Assembly (NCBI GenBank): GCA_031266495.1
Contig: JAISAX010000579.1
Location: forward strand, 1 to 7,081
DNA length: 7,081 bases
Reading direction: 5' to 3'
DNA from: Opitutaceae bacterium
Lineage (GTDB): Bacteria > Verrucomicrobiota > Verrucomicrobiae > Opitutales > Opitutaceae
The notes below the pieces were generated by a model. It saw only the letters and a program-made list of their open reading frames with translations, searched no databases and was not told the DNA's origin. Positions 1 to 4,642 of the stretch are shown here, in pieces (position 1 is the first letter of the stretch; each line of letters opens with the position of its first letter). Made by a program: the position numbers and the translations under genes.

Positions 1-77
1 AGTCGAAAAACAGCAAATTCGCCAAATCGGATGATGTCTGGAAGCTCTGGCCCGAACAGACGGAGCATTACCAATAA
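1..77 (+). CDS. C-terminal end of an unidentified upstream protein (partial)
   Basis: From base 3 the frame reads S-K-N-S-K-F-A-K-S-D-D-V-W-K-L-W-P-E-Q-T-E-H-Y-Q and ends at TAA (75-77). The composition looks like real protein. The other two forward frames are less convincing: one stops at about base 32, the other reads a low-complexity Ser/Asn/Arg peptide. The family cannot be named from 24 residues. The stop codon is the first three bases of the inverted-repeat element at 75-138, so the end of this gene may have been set by insertion of that element. It lies 84 bases upstream of the GH2 start on the same strand, so co-transcription is possible. The reading frame is an inference. Confidence 0.4.
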   Translation, partial: SKNSKFAKSDDVWKLWPEQTEHYQ

Positions 78-138
78 CTGACGTTATACAGTCGTCCGGG
101 GAAATCCGCGTTCCTTCGCTGTCGCGTAACATCAGTTA
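75..138. repeat. 64-bp element bounded by inverted repeats TAACTGACGTTA / TAACATCAGTTA
   Basis: The left arm TAACTGACGTTA (75-86) and right arm TAACATCAGTTA (127-138) are reverse complements at 11 of 12 positions. Inside them, ACAG (88-91) and CTGT (119-122) can also pair. Each arm has the form TAAC-N4-GTTA and so is a small palindrome in itself. The right arm, extended to CGCGTAACATCAGTTA (123-138), recurs as an exact reverse complement at 4046-4061. The element fills the gap between the upstream stop codon and the GH2 start. It could be a miniature mobile element, or paired operator sites; the sequence alone does not decide. Confidence 0.6.
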
Positions 139-161
139 ATTTGACCAAAGCCGATGAAGTT

Positions 162-3100
162 ATGAAGTCCTTTTCCTGCGTTGTATTATGGCTCTCTTTC
201 GTTTGCGGAGGCGCTGCGTCCGGTGTTGTGCCGCCATTTTATCCGGAGCCTGGGCCTTTGCCACCCGCGTCCACCACCATTACCCCGCAGGAGATCAAAG
301 TGGTGTTGCAGGATGGCACACCGATTGCCCCGGGTGATTTCCGTGAAACGCGTTCGCTGAACGGCACGTGGAAGCTCTCCGGCCTGGAAAGCTCCGCCAC
401 TCCCTTTAACGAACCCACCGCGCGCGACCGGGACTACGTGCAACCCGGCTTCGACGACTCCGCCTGGGACGAGATTCCCGTGCCGCTGGACTGGTACAGG
501 CAATACCCCAAGGCCCGCTCCAGGTCGCAGCCCTACGTCAAGGGCACTTATCGCCGCGCCTTCGACTTGTCCGGAGATGACCTCGCCCGGGGCAAACGGG
601 TGCTGCTGCATTTCGGCGTCACCGGCTACGACGCCACGGTGTTCGTCAACGGTCGCGAGGTCGGCCGGCACAAGGGCGATTTCACGCCCTGCGAGTTCGA
701 TGTGACCGACGCCGTCCGCGCCGGTGAAAACCGGATCGCCATCCGCGTCCTGACCGACTTCGGCCCCAACCGAGGCGACGTGCCGCTCGCCACCCACGTG
801 TATGGCTCCCAGTGGGGTTTTGACGACATCAAAGGCGGCCTCTGGCAGTCGGTCTCCCTGCGGCTGGAGCCTGCCATCCGGTTCCGGCAGATTTTCGTTA
901 CCCCGGTGCTCGCCGACGACTCCCTGCGCATCGACTATGTGATCGACAACCGGACCGGCCGGGACGCCGTGCTCGGCCTGGGCTTCGCGGTGAGCACCGC
1001 GCTCAAGGCTGATCCCAACCGCCTGAACGCCGCCGCCGGCCCGCGCCCCGTCACGCTCAAGCCCGGCGACAACACCGGTTCGGCGACCATCCGGCTGGAC
1101 CGCCCCGTCCGGTGGTCGCCCGACAATCCGTTTCTGTATTATTTGACCGGATACCTGAGGACGCGGGACGGACCGGTCATCTCTGCCAAGGCCGAACGCT
1201 TCGGCTTCCGGGATTTTCGGATCATTGGCGGCAAGTTCCACCTGAACGGCACGCGCATCTACCTCTTTGGGGAAAACTTCTCCTCCGCGACCTACGGCGG
1301 ACGGGGGCGCACCCCGAAGGAGGACCGAGAGCAGCTCCGCGGCCGTCTGGCCCGCTTCAGGAGCCTCGGCGTGAACATCCTTCGCCCCGCGCACATGCCG
1401 CCCGTGCCCGACGCCCTCGAACTGGCCGACGAGATCGGAATCATGATCTACAACGAGTGGGGCTGGTCCTTCACCAACAGGATCGATCTGCCGGCTTTTC
1501 AGGAAAACAACGACCGCGAACTGGCCGAGTGGCTGGCCCGCGACCACAACCACCCCTCGGTGGTCATGTGGAGCGGAGGCAACGAAATCATCCACAAGGA
1601 CCGGCCGGAGATCAGACGCTTGCTCGACCGCCAGGTGAACCTCATCCGCCGGCTCGACCGGCAGAGCCGCCCGGTCGGCGCGTTCTCGGGGTCGGCGAGC
1701 TGGTTTTCCTTCGGCACCGAGCCGCTCAACACGGACTTCCTCGACCTGCACGACTACGCCGGCTTCTTCCAGCCCTCGTGGACGGTCTTCCGTTCTGTCA
1801 TGGAAAAAAATTACGCCGGCTCGCTGAAGCACTACGGACGGGAGAAGGGCCGCGACCTCGGGATGCCCTGTATCATCCAGGAATGCGTCGGCTTCTCCTG
1901 GGGCGGCCTGTCGGACCCGGAGTTCAGGCTGAACGACATCGAGGCCTACGCCAGATACGCGCGCTCTCCCGCCAGTTGGGGAAAACCCCACGGCATCGGC
2001 CTGGCGGGCACCATCGGCCTCGCCGCCGCGCTCGATCCGGAGCGCGGGCTGCCCTACGGACGGGCAAAATTCGGGCACCGGCTGCTGGAGCAGGTGCGGC
2101 AGGATCTCCGGATCGACGGCTTCGCCCCCTGGTTCCTCTCCGACACCCTTGAGGCCGCGACCCTGTGGAATCAGCCCGTCCTGCCCGGCATCCGCAACGC
2201 GACGGGCCTGCCCCCGGTGAATTTCTTTTCCGGCGACACCCGCGAGGTCGAACTCTTCGCCGTCAACAGCACGCCGAAGCCCCTGCGCGCCGTCCATTTC
2301 CGCGTGTGGCTACGGACGCCCGCAGGGGAAGATGTCGAGCTGGGCCGGTTTTCCCCGGGAGAGATCGCCCCCTGGCACAAGGCCGTCCTGCCGGTGAAGC
2401 TCCCGATCCCCCCCCCTCCCCCCCCCCCCTCCGGTGTCATCCCGGAGTCATCATCTCCCTGTCCGCAGATCCGCATTACGCTGAACGACGCCGCGGGCGG
2501 TGTCATTGGCCAGAATTTTTACAACGTCGGCATCCGGGACCGCACGCTGCTCGCCGCCCCCCTCGCCGTGGCGGAAACCGTCGCGCTGCTCGACACCGGC
2601 AATGCCGGCTCCGTGGACCGCACTGCGGACATCCTCACCGCGCTCTCCGTGCCATTCGACACGGTGCCCGTCGCCCGGCTTTCCTCGCGGCACACGGCCG
2701 CGATCCTGCCCGCCGCCGCCCCGTCGGGCCTGGGCGGAGTCGCCGTGGACCACCGCGCGCTGCGCGCATGGGCGCGGGAAGGCGGCAAGCTTCTCATTCT
2801 GGAGCAAGCCCCCTCCGATCGCAGTCTCTTGCCCGGCCTGAAAGTCGTCCCCTCCCATCTCGCCTACGTCGATCTGGCCATCCCGGAGCATCCGGTGTTC
2901 GCGGGACTTTCGCAGAGGGATTTTGATCAGTGGAACAACCCCGACGCCGGCTACGTCATCGACGCGGGTATCGAACCCTTCACTACCAACGCCCTCGCCG
3001 TGCGCGCCCCGCAACTCTCGTCGAACAAAATCGAGAACGCCGTCATGGAGGCCACGGTGGGACGCGGACGGATTTTCTGGACGCAGCTCAACGCCACCAG

Positions 3101-3845
3101 GCTCTGGGGCATGGACAGCTCCGCGTCGCTGTATTTGCGGAACGTCCTCGGCTACCTGCTGGGCGGCGCCCCGGCCTATGCCAAGGTGAAGCCGCTGCCC
3201 GAGCCAGATGGCGCCATCGCGGCGGTCATCCCGGCCGGCCGCGAGGTCTTCATCGACCTCTCCACGCATGCGAACCAGGGCTTCGCCGACGACGGAAAAC
3301 GGGGCGGCTGGACCGCGCAGGGGGCCGACGACTTCGCCGGCATGCCCACCGGCCTGCAGGAATTGCAAGGCGTGCCCTTCCGGATCATCGACCCCGCCGC
3401 CAACGGCGGAAAATCCTGCCTCGTGCTGAGCGGCTCGGAGCGCCCCGGATTCCCGGCGCGGATCGACGGCCTGCCGGTGAATAAAAAACTGACCCGCCTC
3501 TTTTTCCTCCACGCCAGCGCGTGGCCGGGCGACGACGTCGGACGCTACCGTCTCCACTACGAAGACGGCACCCACCACGACCACCTGCTGGTGAACGGAC
3601 GCAACATCGGCGACTGGCGCGTCCCGCGTGAGTTGCCCGAGGCGACCCCGGTCATCGTCCGCGGCAACCGGCAGGGAACGGGCCTGATCGGCGTTTACCG
3701 GGCCGTGCTGGAGAATCCCCATCCGCAAAAGAAAATCCTCACCATCGATTTCATCTCGTCGGGCGCCGACAACACCATCGAGTGGCGGCCCGGCCTCGCC
3801 CCGGTTCCGATCCTGGTGAGCATCACCGGCGAGCTGGCCCCGTAA
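162..3845 (+). CDS. Secreted glycoside hydrolase family 2 enzyme with GATase-like and NPCBM-like C-terminal domains
   Basis: A large exported glycosidase of 1227 residues from ATG 162. That start is preferred over TTG 141 because it gives a clean signal peptide (MKSFSCVVLWLSFVCGGAAS); the ribosome site is weak. Residues about 57-240 are the GH2 sugar-binding jelly roll (SLNGTWKL, FDDSAWDEIPVP, GYDATVFVNGREVG). Residues 240-350 are Ig-like. Residues 350-680 are the TIM barrel, with NILRPAHMPPVPDALELADE, the family signature HNHPSVVMWSGGNE (acid/base Glu475) and IIQECVGFSW (likely nucleophile Glu574). A second beta domain follows, then the linker PIPPPPPPPSG (residues 747-757), a glutamine-amidotransferase-like domain (about 790-1005; RALRAWAREGGKLLILEQ) and a C-terminal domain (about 1025-1226; DDGKRGGWTAQGADD, VPFRIIDPAANGGKSC, YRLHYEDGT) that resembles NPCBM-like carbohydrate-binding modules. 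GH2 covers beta-galactosidases, mannosidases and glucuronidases; the specificity here cannot be read. Sure of GH2, less sure of the C-terminal domain names. Confidence 0.93.
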   Translation: MKSFSCVVLWLSFVCGGAASGVVPPFYPEPGPLPPASTTITPQEIKVVLQDGTPIAPGDFRETRSLNGTWKLSGLESSATPFNEPTARDRDYVQPGFDDSAWDEIPVPLDWYRQYPKARSRSQPYVKGTYRRAFDLSGDDLARGKRVLLHFGVTGYDATVFVNGREVGRHKGDFTPCEFDVTDAVRAGENRIAIRVLTDFGPNRGDVPLATHVYGSQWGFDDIKGGLWQSVSLRLEPAIRFRQIFVTPVLADDSLRIDYVIDNRTGRDAVLGLGFAVSTALKADPNRLNAAAGPRPVTLKPGDNTGSATIRLDRPVRWSPDNPFLYYLTGYLRTRDGPVISAKAERFGFRDFRIIGGKFHLNGTRIYLFGENFSSATYGGRGRTPKEDREQLRGRLARFRSLGVNILRPAHMPPVPDALELADEIGIMIYNEWGWSFTNRIDLPAFQENNDRELAEWLARDHNHPSVVMWSGGNEIIHKDRPEIRRLLDRQVNLIRRLDRQSRPVGAFSGSASWFSFGTEPLNTDFLDLHDYAGFFQPSWTVFRSVMEKNYAGSLKHYGREKGRDLGMPCIIQECVGFSWGGLSDPEFRLNDIEAYARYARSPASWGKPHGIGLAGTIGLAAALDPERGLPYGRAKFGHRLLEQVRQDLRIDGFAPWFLSDTLEAATLWNQPVLPGIRNATGLPPVNFFSGDTREVELFAVNSTPKPLRAVHFRVWLRTPAGEDVELGRFSPGEIAPWHKAVLPVKLPIPPPPPPPSGVIPESSSPCPQIRITLNDAAGGVIGQNFYNVGIRDRTLLAAPLAVAETVALLDTGNAGSVDRTADILTALSVPFDTVPVARLSSRHTAAILPAAAPSGLGGVAVDHRALRAWAREGGKLLILEQAPSDRSLLPGLKVVPSHLAYVDLAIPEHPVFAGLSQRDFDQWNNPDAGYVIDAGIEPFTTNALAVRAPQLSSNKIENAVMEATVGRGRIFWTQLNATRLWGMDSSASLYLRNVLGYLLGGAPAYAKVKPLPEPDGAIAAVIPAGREVFIDLSTHANQGFADDGKRGGWTAQGADDFAGMPTGLQELQGVPFRIIDPAANGGKSCLVLSGSERPGFPARIDGLPVNKKLTRLFFLHASAWPGDDVGRYRLHYEDGTHHDHLLVNGRNIGDWRVPRELPEATPVIVRGNRQGTGLIGVYRAVLENPHPQKKILTIDFISSGADNTIEWRPGLAPVPILVSITGELAP
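2408..2429 (+). repeat. C9-T-C12 homopolymer tract inside the GH2 coding region
   Basis: Nine C (2408-2416), one T, then twelve C (2418-2429). In frame it encodes the seven-proline run of the linker between the second post-barrel beta domain and the GATase-like domain. In this copy the frame stays open across the tract. Long G/C homopolymers are classic slippage sites. Gain or loss of one C would cut off the last ~470 residues and leave the catalytic barrel intact. It may be contingency variation, a linker hot spot, or a base-calling error; one sequence cannot tell. Confidence 0.9.
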
Positions 3846-3865
3846 GCGCAACAGCTTTTGGTCGG

Positions 3866-3880
3866 GCCGGGGAAGCCGGC
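3866..3880. other. Short GC hairpin after the GH2 stop
   Basis: GCCGG-GGAAG-CCGGC, a 5-bp stem with a 5-nt loop, lies 20 bases after the GH2 stop codon and just past the stop of the converging AraC remnant. No T tract follows on either strand, so it is not a convincing intrinsic terminator. It may once have served the AraC gene. Confidence 0.3.
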
Positions 3881-3882
3881 GC

Positions 3883-4045
3883 TCACGGGAATCGGTAGGG
3901 ACGGTGCTCGACCGAATGCAGCGCCAGCCCTTGCCGCTCCCGCCGCGCCTCGCCCGGCGTTTGTCCCGTGCGTTGCTATGATACACCCGGCAAAAAATCG
4001 GCGTGCTCCGGTAGCCGCCCAGACGCGCCACCGCGCCGATCTTTG
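3883..4045 (-). pseudogene. Frameshifted C-terminal remnant of an AraC-family regulator
   Basis: The reverse strand reads K-I-G-A-V-A-R-L-G-G-Y-R-S-T-P-I-F-C-R-V-Y-H-S from about 4043 down to 3976, then, after a frame change near 3969-3976, R-T-G-Q-T-P-G-E-A-R-R-E-R-Q-G-L and on to a TGA (3883-3885). Joined, this matches the second helix-turn-helix of AraC/XylS proteins, whose typical form is I-A-x-x-x-G-Y-x-S-x-x-x-F-x-R-x-F-x-x-x-x-G-x-T-P-x-x-x-R. Removing two bases at the junction restores the usual four-residue spacing between the aromatic residue and Gly. Only about 50 C-terminal codons remain. The 5' side runs into the repeat at 4046-4061, and no sensor domain or first helix-turn-helix is present. 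It points toward the GH2 gene tail-to-tail. AraC regulators often sit beside glycosidase genes, so it may be the relic of a local regulator. Confidence 0.7.
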
Positions 4046-4061
4046 TAACTGATGTTACGCG
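4046..4061. repeat. Inverted copy of the 16-bp repeat found upstream of the GH2 gene
   Basis: TAACTGATGTTACGCG is the exact reverse complement of 123-138 (CGCGTAACATCAGTTA). The two copies face each other about 3.9 kb apart and enclose the whole GH2 gene and the AraC remnant. A degenerate TAACAAGTCGTTTA at 4110-4123 may be the partner arm, which would make 4046-4123 a second short element of about 78 bp, comparable with 75-138. Confidence 0.65.
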
Positions 4062-4070
4062 GAGTCTCTC

Positions 4071-4094
4071 GTAGGAGCTTCGCTTGCGAAGTCC
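4071..4094. repeat. REP-like palindrome beginning GTAGGAGC
   Basis: GTA is followed by GGA, a bulged G, CTTCGC, loop TT, then GCGAAG and TCC: a 9-bp stem with one bulge. A tetranucleotide head next to a bulged GC hairpin is the layout of the REP sequences mobilised by RAYT (REP-associated tyrosine) transposases. An alternative small hairpin, GTCC-GCAA-GGAC (4091-4102), overlaps its 3' side and excludes full pairing of both at once. The REP assignment is by resemblance only; no RAYT gene is in the window. Confidence 0.5.
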
Positions 4095-4173
4095 GCAAGG
4101 ACCTGATCATAACAAGTCGTTTATTGATACGATCCGGAATACACCACTTTCCGCATCTGATCAGACCGGATTC

Positions 4174-4233
4174 GGGCGCATCTCAAAAACTGGACATGCT
4201 CAGGAGTGGCAGTGGCGCGGGCGTCTCGCCCGC
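4174..4233 (+). repeat. Left terminal inverted repeat of the MITE-like element
   Basis: Sixty bases starting GGGCGCATCTC and ending with the perfect hairpin GCGGGCG-TCT-CGCCCGC (4217-4233). Compared with the right end it carries one extra AGTGGC (4211-4216), probably from slippage, and three substitutions. Confidence 0.8.
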
Positions 4234-4244
4234 ATCCGACGTGG

Positions 4245-4264
4245 CACAGGCTCTCCAGCCCGTG
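4245..4264. repeat. Internal hairpin CACAGGCT...AGCCCGTG
   Basis: CACAGGCT (4245-4252) pairs with AGCCCGTG (4257-4264) except for one A/C mismatch, with loop CTCC. It is preceded by GTGG, the same lead-in as the next module. Confidence 0.6.
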
Positions 4265-4290
4265 AGCGTTGCCTCTCCACTCCGGCGTGG

Positions 4291-4317
4291 CACGGGCTTT
4301 TTCTGCCAATCCCCGTG
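4291..4317. repeat. Internal degraded module CACGGG...CCCGTG
   Basis: GTGGCACGGGCT repeats the lead-in of the 4245 module. CACGGG (4291-4296) can pair with CCCGTG (4312-4317) over a 15-nt loop. The loop has lost the tight AGCC partner seen in the neighbouring module, so this looks like a decayed copy. Confidence 0.5.
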
Positions 4318-4319
4318 GA

Positions 4320-4334
4320 CGGCGCGAAGCGCCG
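4320..4334. repeat. Internal perfect hairpin CGGCGC-GAA-GCGCCG
   Basis: A 6-bp perfect stem with a GAA loop. It lies in the middle part of the MITE-like element and lacks the GTGGC lead-in of the other modules. Confidence 0.6.
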
Positions 4335-4368
4335 CCTCCCTGCCTCACTCCCGTCACTCTGGAGCGGA

Positions 4369-4422
4369 GCGGGCGAGACGCCCGCGCCACTCCGGAGCCT
4401 GTCCGGTTTTTGAGATGCGCCC
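4369..4422 (-). repeat. Right terminal inverted repeat of the MITE-like element
   Basis: Fifty-four bases, the reverse complement of the left end. It opens with the perfect hairpin GCGGGCG-AGA-CGCCCGC (4369-4385) and closes with GTTTTTGAGATGCGCCC. It lacks the AGTGGC duplication, so it may be the more ancestral arm. Confidence 0.8.
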
Positions 4423-4436
4423 ATTCCAGCCGCCCG

Positions 4437-4598
4437 GTGGATCTGTTGTCCCGTTTGTTTCTCGCATGCTTCATCTCCGCGCACCTGTCGTTGGGTGTCG
4501 GTGCGACGATCGACACGATTGCGCCCATGCAGGCAGGTAAAGATGTTTTCAGACAACGCTCAAAATGCATTCAGGCGGCAAACAGATACAAAATTTGA
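4437..4598 (+). CDS. Possible 53-residue secreted peptide or N-terminal fragment of a lost gene (doubtful)
   Basis: From GTG 4437 the frame reads M-D-L-L-S-R-L-F-L-A-C-F-I-S-A-H-L-S-L-G-V-G-A, then a polar tail to TGA (4596-4598). The first 23 residues look like a signal peptide: an Arg, a hydrophobic core and a G-V-G-A cleavage site. The start lies only 14 bases after the MITE-like element and has no clear ribosome-binding site, so it may be the front of an exported protein whose gene was broken, or chance. The frame stays open upstream into the element. The product is unrecognised. Confidence 0.25.
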   Translation: MDLLSRLFLACFISAHLSLGVGATIDTIAPMQAGKDVFRQRSKCIQAANRYKI

Positions 4599-4636
4599 AA
4601 TAAAATCTTGTATTTTGCCAAACTCTTTTTCAAATT
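4592..4636. promoter_or_regulatory. AT-rich leader with a 9-bp inverted repeat upstream of the propeller gene
   Basis: AATTTGAAA (4592-4600) and TTTCAAATT (4628-4636) are exact reverse complements, and AAAAT (4602-4606) / ATTTT (4612-4616) nest inside them. The stretch is AT-rich in an otherwise GC-rich window and ends six bases before the ATG. TAAAAT (4601-4606) could be a -10 box, but no good -35 is seen at the usual distance. The palindrome could be a regulator site or a leader hairpin that covers translation initiation; no Shine-Dalgarno sequence is evident. Confidence 0.35.
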
Positions 4637-4642
4637 CACTTC

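Larger units (their letters stand above)
4174..4422. mobile_element. MITE-like palindromic element, 249 bp, with terminal inverted repeats and ATTC flanking duplication
   Basis: The ends are long inverted repeats. Bases 4174-4210 match the reverse complement of 4386-4422 at 34 of 37 positions, beginning GGGCGCATCTCAAAAAC. If a 6-bp tandem copy of AGTGGC (4211-4216) is set aside, the match continues through GCGGGCGTCTCGCCCGC, giving 51 of 54 aligned positions. ATTC flanks both sides (4170-4173 and 4423-4426), as expected of a 4-bp target-site duplication. No transposase is encoded, so it would be non-autonomous. Reading frames inside are by-products of the palindromes; their translations contain strings such as G-R-D-A-R-A-T, which I recall from many doubtful hypothetical proteins in this bacterial group. 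It could alternatively be a cluster of palindromic repeat units without transposition. Confidence 0.7.

Noticed and set aside
141..161. TTG at 141 as the GH2 start
   Set aside because: It adds seven polar residues ahead of a good signal peptide, has no ribosome-binding site and abuts the repeat. ATG 162 is better.
1112..2152. 346-codon + strand frame offset from the GH2 gene
   Set aside because: Arg/Pro-rich shadow translation overlapping the conserved TIM barrel.
186..2297. 703-codon open frame on the - strand across the GH2 gene
   Set aside because: It is the antisense shadow of a GC-rich gene. The translation is Gly/Ala/Val/Arg-rich with no recognisable domain, whereas the + strand shows clear GH2 motifs throughout.
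3866..3880. Hairpin as an intrinsic terminator of the GH2 gene
   Set aside because: The stem is only 5 bp and no T-rich run follows on either strand.
2451..4031. 526-codon open frame on the - strand
   Set aside because: Most of it is antisense to the GH2 C-terminal domains. Only its first ~20 codons are meaningful, as part of the AraC remnant, and the true AraC frame leaves this frame near 3970.
4174..4422. CRISPR array
   Set aside because: Repeats are few, inverted and of unequal spacing, with no constant direct repeat or unique spacers.
4052..4598. Several overlapping frames of 109-162 codons on both strands over the repeat region
   Set aside because: They arise from stop-poor palindromic repeats, and their peptides contain repeat-derived strings such as G-R-D-A-R-A-T. 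No start site or family supports them.
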